The notes under the pieces: generated by a model
The model's database searches: none
What the model was told of the DNA's origin: nothing
The model's input: only the letters and a program-made list of their open reading frames with translations
Made by a program: the position numbers and the translations under genes
From: Bradyrhizobium sp. BRP22
GTDB lineage: Bacteria > Pseudomonadota > Alphaproteobacteria > Rhizobiales > Xanthobacteraceae
NCBI RefSeq assembly: GCF_020194175.1
Contig: NZ_JADYVX010000001.1
Coordinates: 434,001-498,000 of the forward strand
Direction: 5' to 3'
DNA: 64,000 nt
Shown here: positions 16,423-26,017 of the stretch, one piece after another
How positions within the stretch are numbered: position 1 is the stretch's first letter
How the letters are laid out: every line of letters begins with the position of its first letter

Positions 16423-17634
16423 ATGTCCGGACTACGCGCGCGAACGGCATGCATTCTCCTGATGCTGGCCGCCACAGCGCCAATACTGGCCGGCTGCGAT
16501 GAGCCGACTGCCGCGACCGCTGCGGCAGAGGCGGCGCCCGAACCCGAGGTGAGTGTTGTCGTCGCCAAGCCGCAGCCGCGGGCAGTGGTCCGTGAACTGC
16601 CCGGCCGCGTCGCTCCGACGCGTGTCGCCGAAGTCCGTCCGCGGGTTTCCGGTATCATTGTCGAGCGCCTGTTCCGTCAAGGTACGGAGGTGAAGGCCGG
16701 CGATCCCCTGTATCGCATCGATCCGCGACCGTTCGAGGTCGAGGTGCTGTCGAACCAGGCCGCGCTCGCGCGCGCTAAGGCCGTGCTCGACCAAGCCACC
16801 CAGCACGCGCATCGCGTCACGACACTGTACAGCCAGAAGGCGATGCCCGAAGCCGAAAACGAAAAGGCGATCGCCGCTCAGCGCCAGGCCGAGGCCGATG
16901 TTGCGGCCCGCGAGGCGGATCTCGCGCGCGCCAAGCTCAATCTGGATTACGCCACGATCCGTGCGCCGATCGATGGCATCGTCGGCGCTGCGCTGGTCAG
17001 CGAAGGCGCGCTGGTGGTGCAGAACGACCCGACCTCGCTCGCGACCATCCAGCAGATCGATCCGATCTATGCCGACTTCACCCAGTCGGTCACCGAGCTC
17101 AACCAACTCCGCCGCGCATTCGAGACCGGCGAGCTCGACCGCATCGCCGCCGATGCGATGAAGGTGCGTCTCGTGCAGGACGATGGCGCACTTTATCCGA
17201 TCGCCGGCAAGCTCCTGTTCTCCGATGCCAAGGTCGATGCCTATACCGGGCAGGTGACGCTGCGCGGCGAGTTCCCGAATCCGAGGCGCGAACTGCTCCC
17301 TGGCATGTATGTGCGCGTGCTGATCGAGCAGGGCATCGACAGCGATGCGATCGCCGTGCCGCAGCAGGCGATCCAGCGCAATGGCGGAGGCGGCAGCGAG
17401 GTTTTCGTGGTCAAGGATGATGGCCGCGTCGCGGTCCAGGCCGTGCGTACCGGCTCGCTCCAGAACGGGCAGGTGTTCGTGACCGAAGGTCTGAAGGCCG
17501 GCGACCGCGTCGTGGTCGAGGGCTTTCAGAAATTCGCGGCTGGCGACAAGGTCCGGCCGCAGGCGTTCACCGAACAGGCGGATGCTTCGATCGGCGCGCC
17601 GGGGGAAAATAAAGCCGCGCAAGCGCTGCGGTGA
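16423..17634 (+). CDS. RND efflux periplasmic adaptor lipoprotein (AcrA/MexA family)
   Basis: 403 aa from the ATG at 16423 (MSGLRARTACILLMLAAT). A lipobox LAGC follows the signal peptide, so the mature protein is lipid-anchored with Cys near residue 25. The barrel-sandwich halves are visible: RVSGIIVERLFRQGTEVKAG and LNLDYATIRAPIDGIVGAAL, with a helical hairpin between them and the beta-barrel after (GQVTLRGEFPNPRRELLPGM). The adaptor links the inner-membrane pump to an outer-membrane channel. The permease gene starts 6 bp after its stop. No outer-membrane factor or regulator gene is adjacent, so a shared TolC-like protein is probably used. Confidence 0.92.
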   Translation: MSGLRARTACILLMLAATAPILAGCDEPTAATAAAEAAPEPEVSVVVAKPQPRAVVRELPGRVAPTRVAEVRPRVSGIIVERLFRQGTEVKAGDPLYRIDPRPFEVEVLSNQAALARAKAVLDQATQHAHRVTTLYSQKAMPEAENEKAIAAQRQAEADVAAREADLARAKLNLDYATIRAPIDGIVGAALVSEGALVVQNDPTSLATIQQIDPIYADFTQSVTELNQLRRAFETGELDRIAADAMKVRLVQDDGALYPIAGKLLFSDAKVDAYTGQVTLRGEFPNPRRELLPGMYVRVLIEQGIDSDAIAVPQQAIQRNGGGGSEVFVVKDDGRVAVQAVRTGSLQNGQVFVTEGLKAGDRVVVEGFQKFAAGDKVRPQAFTEQADASIGAPGENKAAQALR

Positions 17635-17640
17635 TCGGAG

Positions 17641-20600
17641 ATGCCGAGCTTCTTCATCGACAGGCCGATTTTCGCCTGGGTCGTCGCGCTCTTCATCTGC
17701 CTGGTCGGCGCGATCTCGATTCCGCTGCTGGCGATCGCGCAATATCCGATCATTGCGCCGCCCTCGATTTCGATCTCGACCAGCTATCCGGGCGCCTCGC
17801 CGGAGAACCTCTATAACAGCGTCACCCGGCTGATCGAGGAGGAGCTGAACGGCGCCAACGGCATCCTGAATTTCGAATCCACCAGCGACTCGCTGGGGCA
17901 GGTCGAGATCATCGCCAATTTCGTGCCGGGCACCGAAACCAGCCAGGCCTCCGTCGAGGTGCAGAACCGCCTCAAGCGCATCGAAGCGCGCCTGCCGCGC
18001 GCCGTGATCCAGCAGGGCATCCTGGTCGAGGAAGCCTCCAGCGCCGTGCTGCAGATCATTACGCTGAATTCGACCGATGGCAGCCTCGACGAAGTCGGCC
18101 TCGGCGATTTCATGGTCCGCAACGTGCTCGGCGAAATCCGCCGCATCCCCGGCGTCGGCCGCGCGACGCTCTATTCGACCGAGCGCTCGTTGCGCATCTG
18201 GCTCGATCCGGCAAAGCTGGTCGGCTATCGCTTGACCGCCGACGACGTCAACAAGGCGATCGCGGCCCAGAACGCGCAGGTCGCTTCGGGCAGCATCGGC
18301 GCCGAGCCGGCGACGGACTCGCAGCGGGTTTCGGCGCTGGTTCTGGTGAAGGGCCAGCTCTCCTCGCCCGACGAGTTCGGCGCCATCATCCTGCGCGCCA
18401 ATCCCGATGGTTCGACGGTTCGCCTGCGCGACGTCGCGCGGCTGGAGATCGGCGGCCTCAGCTACCAGTTCCAGACACGCCTCAACGGCAAGCCGACCGC
18501 GGGTCTGTCGGTATTGATGTCGCCGACCGGCAATGCGCTCGCGACCGCAAGCGCGGTGGAAGCCAAGATGAAGGAGCTGTCGCGCTTCTTCCCGGCTAAC
18601 ATCACCTACGAGATCCCCTACAACATCACGCCCGTGGTGGAGGCCGCGATCGAGAAGGTGCTGTCGACGCTGGTCGAAGCCGTGGTGCTGGTCTTCGTCG
18701 TGATGTTCCTGTTCCTGCAGAACATCCGCTACACCATCATTCCGACCATCGTCGTGCCCGTTGCGCTGCTGGGAGCTTGCGCCACGCTGATGATCCTCGG
18801 CTATTCCATCAACATGCTGACCATGTTCGGCATGGTGCTCGCGGTCGGCATCCTCGTGGACGACGCGATCGTCGTGGTCGAGAACGTCGAGCGCATCATG
18901 GCCGAAGAGGGCTTGCCGCCAAAGGAAGCGACCCGCAAGGCGATGTCGCAGATCACCGGCGCCATCATCGGCATCACGCTGGTGCTGGTCGCCGTGTTCA
19001 TCCCGATGGCGTTCTTCCCGGGATCGGTCGGCATCATCTATCGCCAGTTCTCGGTCACCATGGTCGCCGCGATCTCGTTCTCCGCGCTGCTTGCGTTGTC
19101 GCTGACGCCGGCGCTGTGCGCGACGTTGCTGAAACCCGTCACGGCGGGCCATGGCCATGCCCGCCGGGGCGTGTTCGGCTGGTTCAACCGCACGCTCGAT
19201 GGCACCCGCGACGGCTACACGCGCACGGTCCGCGGGGGGCTGAAGCGCACCGGACGCTTGATGCTGATTTATGCGGTGCTTCTGGTCGGCTTGGGCTGGG
19301 GCTTCGTGCGGCTACCCGGCGGCTTCCTGCCGGTCGATGACCAGGGCTTCATCACCACCGACGTGCAAACGCCGTCCGATTCCTCCTACGCTCGCACCGA
19401 GGCCGCGATCGAGAAGGTCGAGAAATATCTGCTGGCGCGCTCTGCGATCGAGAACGTCACGTTCCTCACCGGCTTCAGCTTCCTCGGCCAGGGCTTCAAC
19501 ACCGCGCAGGCCTTCATCACGCTGAAGGACTGGTCGGAGCGCGGGCCGAAGGATTCGGCGGCAGCAATCGTCGCTGACATCAACCGTGACCTGTCGTCGA
19601 TTCGTGACGCGAGGATCTCGGCCTTGCAGCCGCCGCCGATCGACAACCTCGGCAACTCCTCCGGCTTCTCGTTCCGCCTGCAGGACCGTGGGCAGAAGGG
19701 CTATGCCGCGCTCACGGCCGCCGCTGACCGTCTGGTCGCGGACGCCAACGCCAGCCCCGTGCTGCAAAAGGTCTATATCGAGGGTCTGCCGCCGGCGCCG
19801 CAGATCAACCTGATGATCGACCGCGAGAAGGCCGGCGCCTTCGGTGTCACCTTCGAGGACATCAACAACACGATCTCGACCAATCTCGGCTCGAATTACG
19901 TCAACGATTTCCCGAATCGCGGCCGCATGCAGCGCGTCGTGGTGCAGGCGGACAAGTTCACCCGCATGAATGCGGATGACATCCTGAACTACAACGTCAA
20001 GAACAGCCGCGGGCAGCTCGTGCCGTTTTCGTCATTCGCCTCGATCGAATGGCAGAAGGGCCCGACCCAGATCGCAGGCTTCAACTATTATCCTGCGGTG
20101 CGCATCTCCGGCGAGGCGCGCCCTGGCTACACCTCGGGCGATGCTCTGAACGAGATGGAGCGGCTCGCCAACCTGTTGCCGCGCGGCTTCGGCTACGAGT
20201 GGACCGGCCAGTCGCTGCAGGAAAAACTCTCGGGCTCGCAGGCGCCGTTCCTGCTGGCCTTGTCCGTGCTGGTGGTCTTCCTGTTGCTCGCCGCACTCTA
20301 TGAGAGCTGGACGATCCCACTCGCGGTGCTCCTGACCATTCCGCTCGGTGTGACCGGTGCGGTGATCGCCGCGACGATGCGGGGGCTGCCGAATGATGTC
20401 TATTTCACCGTCGGCCTGATCACCATCATCGGCCTTGCCGCCAAGGACGCCATCCTGATCATCGAGTTCGCGAAGGATCTGCGCGCCCACGGCAAGCCGC
20501 TGATCGAGGCGACCATTGAAGCCTGTTCGTTGCGCTTCCGTCCGATCCTGATGACCGGTCTCGCCTTCGTCTTCGGCGTGTTTCCGATGGCGATCGCCAC

Positions 20601-20799
20601 CGGCGCCGGCGGCGCCAGCCAGCAGGCGCTCGGCACCGTCGTCATGGGCGGCATGATCGCGGTGGTGATCCTGGCGTTGCTGATGGTCCCGGTGTTCTTC
20701 GTCAGCGTGCAGCGCGTGCTGGCAGGCGACCGCGAGCCGAAGCAGGCTGCGGCCCCGGAGCCGCATGCCCAATCGGCACCAGCTACGCCGAAACCGTAG
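17641..20799 (+). CDS. RND efflux permease, AcrB/MexB (HAE-1) family
   Basis: 1052 aa, the full length for HAE-1 pumps, beginning MPSFFIDRPIFAWVVALFIC. The proton-relay aspartates are in GILVDDAIVVVEN (helix 4) and the relay Lys is in GLAAKDAILIIEFAKD (helix 10). Porter-domain landmarks are present, such as VPGTETSQASVEVQNRLKR and the gate region DSSYARTEAAIEKVE. It should export hydrophobic compounds or drugs by proton antiport as a trimer. It is in an operon with its adaptor. A family A repeat follows. No sign of frameshift or truncation. Confidence 0.95.
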   Translation: MPSFFIDRPIFAWVVALFICLVGAISIPLLAIAQYPIIAPPSISISTSYPGASPENLYNSVTRLIEEELNGANGILNFESTSDSLGQVEIIANFVPGTETSQASVEVQNRLKRIEARLPRAVIQQGILVEEASSAVLQIITLNSTDGSLDEVGLGDFMVRNVLGEIRRIPGVGRATLYSTERSLRIWLDPAKLVGYRLTADDVNKAIAAQNAQVASGSIGAEPATDSQRVSALVLVKGQLSSPDEFGAIILRANPDGSTVRLRDVARLEIGGLSYQFQTRLNGKPTAGLSVLMSPTGNALATASAVEAKMKELSRFFPANITYEIPYNITPVVEAAIEKVLSTLVEAVVLVFVVMFLFLQNIRYTIIPTIVVPVALLGACATLMILGYSINMLTMFGMVLAVGILVDDAIVVVENVERIMAEEGLPPKEATRKAMSQITGAIIGITLVLVAVFIPMAFFPGSVGIIYRQFSVTMVAAISFSALLALSLTPALCATLLKPVTAGHGHARRGVFGWFNRTLDGTRDGYTRTVRGGLKRTGRLMLIYAVLLVGLGWGFVRLPGGFLPVDDQGFITTDVQTPSDSSYARTEAAIEKVEKYLLARSAIENVTFLTGFSFLGQGFNTAQAFITLKDWSERGPKDSAAAIVADINRDLSSIRDARISALQPPPIDNLGNSSGFSFRLQDRGQKGYAALTAAADRLVADANASPVLQKVYIEGLPPAPQINLMIDREKAGAFGVTFEDINNTISTNLGSNYVNDFPNRGRMQRVVVQADKFTRMNADDILNYNVKNSRGQLVPFSSFASIEWQKGPTQIAGFNYYPAVRISGEARPGYTSGDALNEMERLANLLPRGFGYEWTGQSLQEKLSGSQAPFLLALSVLVVFLLLAALYESWTIPLAVLLTIPLGVTGAVIAATMRGLPNDVYFTVGLITIIGLAAKDAILIIEFAKDLRAHGKPLIEATIEACSLRFRPILMTGLAFVFGVFPMAIATGAGGASQQALGTVVMGGMIAVVILALLMVPVFFVSVQRVLAGDREPKQAAAPEPHAQSAPATPKP

Positions 20800-20815
20800 G
20801 ATCATGCCCTCAGCC

Positions 20816-20920
20816 GTCATGCCCCGCGAAGGCGGGGCATCCAGTGTCCACTGCTGTCAGATCCGACGCATCACTGGCGCCGCGGGTTACTGGATCATCC
20901 GCCTTCGCGGATGATGACAG
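20816..20920. repeat. Two-stem palindromic repeat, family A (copy 4)
   Basis: The left stem is gtcatgccccgcgaaggcgg, the inner blocks are catccagt and ttactggat, and the right stem ends gatgatgacag. Stem types are swapped relative to copy 1 (gccccgc left, catccgc right). It lies between the convergent RND permease and inositol monophosphatase genes. Confidence 0.85.
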
Positions 20921-20948
20921 CGAGCATGATGGCGAGCGGAACCGCCCG

Positions 20949-21740
20949 CTACCCCAGCGGCTTCAGAATCTTCACCAGCTCGCCGTGCACGAATTCGTTG
21001 CCGCAGATCACGTCGCCGGTTTTCAGCGGATCGTCATTGCCCTCGATCCCGCTGATGGTGCCGCCGGCTTCGCGCACCATAATCTGGCCGGCCGCGATGT
21101 CCCACGGCGAGAGGTTGCGCTCCCAATAGCCGTCGAGGCGACCGGCCGCGACGAAGGCGAGATCGAGCGAAGCGGCGCCGAAGCGGCGGAAGCCGGCGAC
21201 CTTGTTCTGCAGCGCGGCCATCTCCTTCAGCGCCAGTCCATGGTCGCCGCGGCCGATATGGGGCAAGCCGCAGGCGACCACGCATTCGTCGAGCTTGCGG
21301 CGGCCGGCGACACGCAGGCGCTGGTCGTTGAGGAACGCGCCCTTGCCGCGCTCGGCGACATAGAGCTCGTCATTGGCGGGATTATAGATCACCCCCGCGA
21401 TCACCGTGCCCTCGCGCGCCAGTCCGATCGAGATCGCGAATTGCGGGATGCCGTGCAGGAAGTTGGTGGTGCCGTCGAGCGGATCGACGATCCAGCTATG
21501 GCTCTTGTCGGTGCCCTCGCGGGTGCCGCCTTCCTCGCCGATGAAGCCGTAGCCCGGGCGGGCCTTGGCGAGGTCGGTGTAGAGCATCTCCTCGGCGCGC
21601 TTGTCGGCCAGCGAGACGAAGTTCGCCGGCCCCTTGAGCGACACCTGCAGGTGCTCGATCTCGCCGAGATCGCGCTTGAGGCTGCGGCCGGCGCGGCGCG
21701 CGGCCTTGACCATGACATTGATGAGGGCGGAATAGAGCAT
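20949..21740 (-). CDS. suhB: Inositol-1-monophosphatase family protein, SuhB-like
   Basis: 263 aa with the metal-binding signatures of the FIG superfamily: FIGEEGG (about residues 67-73), WIVDPLDGTTNFLHG (about 84-98) and WDIAAGQIMVREAGG in the C-terminal half. The enzyme dephosphorylates inositol monophosphates with Mg2+. In Escherichia coli the homologue SuhB also acts in rRNA transcription antitermination; whether that applies here is not visible. It is the last gene of the minus-strand block, 90 bp after the Sel1 protein gene. Confidence 0.92.
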   Translation of the reverse strand: MLYSALINVMVKAARRAGRSLKRDLGEIEHLQVSLKGPANFVSLADKRAEEMLYTDLAKARPGYGFIGEEGGTREGTDKSHSWIVDPLDGTTNFLHGIPQFAISIGLAREGTVIAGVIYNPANDELYVAERGKGAFLNDQRLRVAGRRKLDECVVACGLPHIGRGDHGLALKEMAALQNKVAGFRRFGAASLDLAFVAAGRLDGYWERNLSPWDIAAGQIMVREAGGTISGIEGNDDPLKTGDVICGNEFVHGELVKILKPLG

Positions 21741-21830
21741 GATGGAGGGCTTGTCGGGTGGGGGAACGAACGGCCCAATGCCGTAGGAATTGCCGACTGC
21801 GTGCCCTCTCGGAGTGGCGCCGTCAAGGCG

Positions 21831-22910
21831 TCATTTGCCGGTGCCGAGCCATTTGCGCGCGGCCTCCTCGGCCTTGGCGCGGTCCTGCGGGCTGATATCC
21901 AGCAGCATTTCATCGAGTTCCGGATCGCCCTTGCCGGCGGTCTTGGCGACGGTGTGCCATTTCAGCGCCTCGACCTTGTCCTGCGGCACGCCCTGGCCGG
22001 TGGCGAGCACGCGGGCGAGCCGGTTCTGCGCGATCGGCGAATTCTGCCGCGCGGCCTTCCGCAACAGCGCCACGGCCGCCGGCTGGTTCCGCGGTGTGCC
22101 GGAGCCGTTGTAGAGCGCGATCGCATATTCGACCTCGGCATCGACATTGTCAGCGAGCGATGCGGCCTGCAACAGCCGCACCGATTTCTCGAGATCCTTG
22201 GGCACGCCGGTGCCCTCCTTGTAGAACGTCGCCAGCGCGTACTGCGCTTCGGGGCTGCCGGCGTCGGCGGCCACCCGCAACAATTCGGCACAGCGTTTGA
22301 GATCCTGCGGCAGCGTCTGGCCGTCGAGATAGAGCAGCGCCAGATTATAGGCCGCCTTGGGATTGCCGAGCTTGGCCGAGGAGGCCAGCAGCTTCACCGC
22401 TTCGTCCTTGTTCACCGGGGCGCCACGGCCCGCGAGCCGCATCATTGCGAGTGCGAACATCGCCTCGCGATCGCCGGCGTCGGAGGCGCGCTGATACCAT
22501 TCGATCGCCTTGCCGTAATCGCGCTTGATGCCCAGCCCATTGGCATAGAGCTCGCCCAGCATGGTCATCGCCTTGGGGTCGCGGGCGTAGTTTGCGCGAT
22601 TGGTGGCGAGGTCGAACGTGGTCTTGTAGAGGCCGCGCTGATAGGCGCCGTAGACGAGATCGACATTGGGATCGTCGAACGGGTGCGTCGGGCTCGGAGA
22701 TGGTGTCGGCGAGGGCGCCGGCTTCGGCCCGGCCTGCTTCTTTTCCGCCGCGGCCTTCGGCTTCGGCGTATGCTTCGGCTCTTCCTTTTTCGGTGCCGGC
22801 TTGCTGGCCGGCGCCTGGGCGGCAGGCGGCGTCAGCGAAATCTGCGCGACGGCGCCCGTCGTCAGCACGGCGCAGCCGAGCACCACCGCTATCGGACGCA
22901 GCAGGCTCAT
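21831..22910 (-). CDS. Exported Sel1-like repeat protein
   Basis: 359 aa. A signal peptide (1-22, ending TGAVAQ) is followed by a Lys/Pro/Ala-rich linker (about 30-75). At least six Sel1-type TPR repeats then occupy about 85-340, such as AMTMLGELYANGLGIKRDYG and AQYALATFYKEGTGVPKDLE. Such solenoids bind proteins in the periplasm or regulate envelope and exopolysaccharide processes; no partner can be named. The ATG overlaps the stop of the ThiE-like gene by 4 bp (ATGA), so it is co-translated with the metabolic cluster upstream. Confidence 0.85.
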   Translation of the reverse strand: MSLLRPIAVVLGCAVLTTGAVAQISLTPPAAQAPASKPAPKKEEPKHTPKPKAAAEKKQAGPKPAPSPTPSPSPTHPFDDPNVDLVYGAYQRGLYKTTFDLATNRANYARDPKAMTMLGELYANGLGIKRDYGKAIEWYQRASDAGDREAMFALAMMRLAGRGAPVNKDEAVKLLASSAKLGNPKAAYNLALLYLDGQTLPQDLKRCAELLRVAADAGSPEAQYALATFYKEGTGVPKDLEKSVRLLQAASLADNVDAEVEYAIALYNGSGTPRNQPAAVALLRKAARQNSPIAQNRLARVLATGQGVPQDKVEALKWHTVAKTAGKGDPELDEMLLDISPQDRAKAEEAARKWLGTGK

Positions 22911-23593
22911 TCCGGCGTCAGTCCTGCCCTTGCTTTCGCAAGCATGCTCGCATGGGCTTCCTTGATGGCCGCGCCGACCTGGGCGAGCGCCGCGCTGGCG
23001 CCGCGTGAATCGGCGAAGATGAACTCGCCGACCAGGACGAAGTCTGCGCCCGCGGATGCAAATTCAAACGCCTCTTCGCGGGAGACGGCATAGCCGGCGC
23101 AGGGCGGCTCGAACAACTCGTCCCACCAGCCGATCCGCTCGGCGATCGCCTGCGTCGAGGGCCGCTGCCCGTGCGCATCGGGCTCGCCGAACAGCACGTA
23201 ATCGGCGCCGAGTTCGCCCGCGGCCATGGAATCATGCCGCGTCGGCAGCCCGCCGACGCCGGCGATGCGGTCCGGCTTCAGCGAGGGCAGCGCCTCCTCC
23301 AGCGCGGCAAGGCCGGTGAGATGCGCGCCGTCGGCGCCGGCGCGTGCGACGATCTCGACATGGCCGTCGATCAGCAGCGCGGCGTCCGCTTTCTGGATCA
23401 CCGGCGCCAGCGCCTTCACGCGCGCGATCATCGTGCGCTGGTCGGTCTCGCGCAGCCGCACCAGCACCGCCGCGACGTCGGCCGCGGCGAGCAGGTCAGG
23501 CAGGCGTGTGATGAGGTCAGAGGGATCGTCCACCAGCGGCGTCGCGAGATAGAGGCGCGGCGCCGGGCGCGGCGGAACGGGCTTTGCGGCCAA
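22907..23593 (-). CDS. ThiE-like protein with degenerate phosphate motif
   Basis: 228 aa, TTG start directly after the TAA of the class I aldolase gene. The TIM-barrel pattern of thiamine-phosphate synthase is recognisable: VLVRLRETDQRTMIARVKAL, then ADAALLIDGHVEIVARAGAD and GAHLTGLAALEEAL. The diphosphate-binding segment of true ThiE (GPVFxTxTK) is replaced by FGEPDAHGQRPS (about 139-150), and the C-terminal phosphate loop reads ADFVLVGEFIF. I therefore doubt it makes thiamine phosphate; it may be a ThiE/TenI-type protein with another role. Clustered with glycolytic genes and overlapping the Sel1 gene. Confidence 0.7.
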   Translation of the reverse strand: MAAKPVPPRPAPRLYLATPLVDDPSDLITRLPDLLAAADVAAVLVRLRETDQRTMIARVKALAPVIQKADAALLIDGHVEIVARAGADGAHLTGLAALEEALPSLKPDRIAGVGGLPTRHDSMAAGELGADYVLFGEPDAHGQRPSTQAIAERIGWWDELFEPPCAGYAVSREEAFEFASAGADFVLVGEFIFADSRGASAALAQVGAAIKEAHASMLAKARAGLTPE

Positions 23594-24619
23594 TTATGCC
23601 ACCTTCTTTTCCAGGCCGGTCTCCCACTCGCCTTTGCTGGCGAGCCCGTTCATGCGCGCGCGGTGGGCGAAGGCGCGCTGGCCGGCTGCGACATTCTCGG
23701 CCTTGCCGGACCATGCCTTCTGCGGCGCCGCCTGCAGCGCGCGACCGTAGGAGAAGGTGAGCTTCCAGGGCAGGCCGCCGATCCGGTTCATCGCGTCGAG
23801 ATGCGCGGTCGCCTCTTCATCGCTCTGGCCGCCGGAGAGGAAGGCGATGCCGGGCACGGCCGCGGGCACGGTCGACTTCAGGAGCCGCACGGTCTTTTCC
23901 GCGACTTCCTGCACCGATGCCTGTTTCGGGCTCTTCTTGCCTGACACCACCATGTTCGGCTTCAGCACCATGCCTTCGAGCGCGACGCGCTGCACATACA
24001 GTTCGTTGAACACGTCACGCAGCACATGCTGCGTCACCTCATAGCAGCGGTCGATGTCGTGGCCGCCGTCCATCAGCACTTCCGGCTCGACGATCGGCAC
24101 GATCTGCGCCGCCTGGCACAGCGCGGCGTAGCGCGCCAGCGCATGCGCGTTGACATGGATCGCGGTCGTGGTGGGAATTCCCTGACCAATATCGATCACC
24201 GCGCGCCATTTCGCAAAGCGCGCGCCGCGCTCGTAATACTTCTTCAGCCGCTCGGCGAGCTTGTCGAGGCCGACGGTGACGAGTTCGCCGGGGCAGCCGG
24301 GCAGGGCTTGCGTACCCTCGTCGACCTTGATGCCGGGAATGCTGCCGGCCTGCTCGATCAGCTTGACCAGCGGCGTGCCGTCCTTGGCGTTCTGCCAGAT
24401 GGTCTCGTCATAGAGAATGACACCGGAGATGTATTTGCTCATCGCTTCGGTGGAGCGGAACAGCATCTCGCGGTAGTCGCGACGGTTCTCCTCGGTCGAT
24501 TCCACGCCGATCGCGTCGAAGCGCTTCTTGATGGTTCCTGAGGATTCGTCGGCGGCCAAAATTCCCTTGCCCGATGTGACCATCGCAAGCGCGATCTTGT
24601 TGAGGTCAGCGAGATTCAT
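23594..24619 (-). CDS. Class I fructose-bisphosphate aldolase
   Basis: 341 aa from the ATG at 24619 (MNLADLNKIALAMVTSGKGI), the usual family start; a TTG at 24658 would add 13 residues. ADESSGTIKKRFDAIGVEST is the N-terminal family signature and MVLKPNMVVSGKK holds the Schiff-base lysine. GIAFLSGGQSDEEATAHLDA forms the phosphate site. It cleaves fructose-1,6-bisphosphate without metal. A class II enzyme is encoded 284 bp upstream on the same strand, so the organism has both aldolase types side by side. The ThiE-like gene starts at the next base after its stop. Confidence 0.95.
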   Translation of the reverse strand: MNLADLNKIALAMVTSGKGILAADESSGTIKKRFDAIGVESTEENRRDYREMLFRSTEAMSKYISGVILYDETIWQNAKDGTPLVKLIEQAGSIPGIKVDEGTQALPGCPGELVTVGLDKLAERLKKYYERGARFAKWRAVIDIGQGIPTTTAIHVNAHALARYAALCQAAQIVPIVEPEVLMDGGHDIDRCYEVTQHVLRDVFNELYVQRVALEGMVLKPNMVVSGKKSPKQASVQEVAEKTVRLLKSTVPAAVPGIAFLSGGQSDEEATAHLDAMNRIGGLPWKLTFSYGRALQAAPQKAWSGKAENVAAGQRAFAHRARMNGLASKGEWETGLEKKVA

Positions 24620-24770
24620 GGAACGTCCTCCAGATGGTTTCGTGCCCTTGCAAACCAAAATAGGCGGTTATCGGGCAATTGCCTAGAAAACGTTCGTCGC
24701 GGCGGGGCGTTCACGGGTTGGTTAGATCGGAACGAGATTAACGTAGCCGATGGCCACGATGGCGCTGCGC

Positions 24771-24890
24771 TCCCTCTCCCGCTTGCGGGAGAGGGCTGGG
24801 TGAGGGTATCCCCGCGACGGGACTTTCCGTGGGGAGAGAGCCCTCACCCGGGGCGTGCGCGCCGACCTCTCCCGCAAGCGGGAGAGGTGA
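24771..24890. repeat. Dispersed palindromic repeat, family C
   Basis: Two hairpins, ccctctcccgc/gcgggagaggg (24772-24795) and acctctcccgc/gcgggagaggt (24865-24888), flank inverted blocks gggtgaggg and ccctcaccc. The whole unit is one large interrupted palindrome. It lies between the two aldolase genes, inside a same-strand gene block. Confidence 0.75.
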
Positions 24891-24903
24891 AGAGAACGCG
24901 GCT

Positions 24904-25971
24904 TCACGCCACCTTCGGATCGAGTTCGCCCTTGGCGTAGCGCTTGGCCATTTCCGCGGTGGTCAGCACCTTCTTGATCTTGCTGGCCTGGCCGGCGGTA
25001 TTGAACTCCTGCAGCCGCTGCTTGCACAGCTTGGTCATCGCTTCCATCGCGGGCTTCAGATATTTGCGCGGATCGAACTCTTCCGGGTGCTCCTTGAACA
25101 CCTTGCGGATCTGCCCCGTCATCGCCATGCGGTTATCGGTGTCGATGTTGATCTTGCGCACGCCGTTCTTGATGCCGCGCTGGATCTCGCTGACGGGCAC
25201 GCCCCAAGTCGGCTTCATCTTGCCGCCATACTCGTTGATGATGTCCTGCAGATCCTGCGGCACCGAGGAGGAGCCGTGCATGACGAGATGCGTGTTCGGC
25301 AGCTTGCGGTGGATCTCCTCGATCACGTTCATGGCGAGGATGTCGCCGTCGGGCTTGCGGGTGAACTTGTAGGCGCCGTGGGAGGTGCCCATCGCGATCG
25401 CGAGCGCGTCGACCTTGGTCTCCTTCACGAACTTCACGGCCTCGTCCGGATTGGTGAGGAGCTGGTCGTGGGACAGCTTGCCCTCGGCGCCGTGGCCGTC
25501 CTCCTTGTCGCCCATGCCGGTCTCGAGCGAGCCGAGCACGCCGAGTTCGCCTTCCACCGAAATGCCGCCGAGATGGGCCATGTTGGTCACGGTCCTGGTC
25601 ACGCCGACATTGTAGTCCCAATCGCCGGGCGTCTTGCCGTCGGCCTTCAGCGAGCCGTCCATCATGACGGAGGTGAAGCCGGCCTGGATCGCGGTCATGC
25701 AGGTGGCCGGCTCGTTGCCGTGGTCGAGATGCACGCAGACCGGGATCTGCGGATAGATCTCGGTGAGGGCGTCCATCATGTGCTTGAGCATCACGTCATT
25801 GGCATAGGCGCGTGCGCCGCGGGAAGCCTGGATGATGACGGGCGCATCCACGCTGGAGGCTGCCTCCATGATCGACAGCGCCTGCTCCATATTGTTGATG
25901 TTGAAGGCCGGCACCCCGTAATCGTGCTCAGCCGCATGGTCGAGCAGTTGCCGCAAGGTAATGCGAGCCAT
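24904..25971 (-). CDS. Class II fructose-bisphosphate aldolase, Calvin-cycle subtype
   Basis: 355 aa, [20 protein letters not shown] at the start. Zinc and substrate sites are visible: CVHLDHGN, the glutamate in [21 protein letters not shown] and [10 protein letters not shown], with NIDTDNRMA binding the phosphate. It condenses dihydroxyacetone phosphate and glyceraldehyde-3-phosphate, or erythrose-4-phosphate in the Calvin cycle. Class II enzymes of this length are common in autotrophic proteobacteria (CbbA type). It is 46 bp downstream of pgk, in the order tkt-gap-pgk-fba. Confidence 0.95.
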   Translation of the reverse strand: MARITLRQLLDHAAEHDYGVPAFNINNMEQALSIMEAASSVDAPVIIQASRGARAYANDVMLKHMMDALTEIYPQIPVCVHLDHGNEPATCMTAIQAGFTSVMMDGSLKADGKTPGDWDYNVGVTRTVTNMAHLGGISVEGELGVLGSLETGMGDKEDGHGAEGKLSHDQLLTNPDEAVKFVKETKVDALAIAMGTSHGAYKFTRKPDGDILAMNVIEEIHRKLPNTHLVMHGSSSVPQDLQDIINEYGGKMKPTWGVPVSEIQRGIKNGVRKINIDTDNRMAMTGQIRKVFKEHPEEFDPRKYLKPAMEAMTKLCKQRLQEFNTAGQASKIKKVLTTAEMAKRYAKGELDPKVA

Positions 25972-26017
25972 CCGGATTCTCCCTGTATTTACAGCGCGTT
26001 CGCGCCTAGTCGATTGG

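Noticed and set aside
16432..19158. A 908-codon open frame on the minus strand across the RND efflux genes
   Set aside because: It is antisense to two strongly supported genes, is rich in Arg/Asp/His/Gly as expected for a shadow frame in high-GC DNA, and has no recognisable domain.
22907..23593. Plain annotation as thiamine-phosphate synthase
   Set aside because: The diphosphate-binding motif is not present; only the fold is supported.
24620..24903. Rho-independent terminator after the class II aldolase gene
   Set aside because: The hairpins belong to a family C repeat and are not followed by a T-run on the minus strand.
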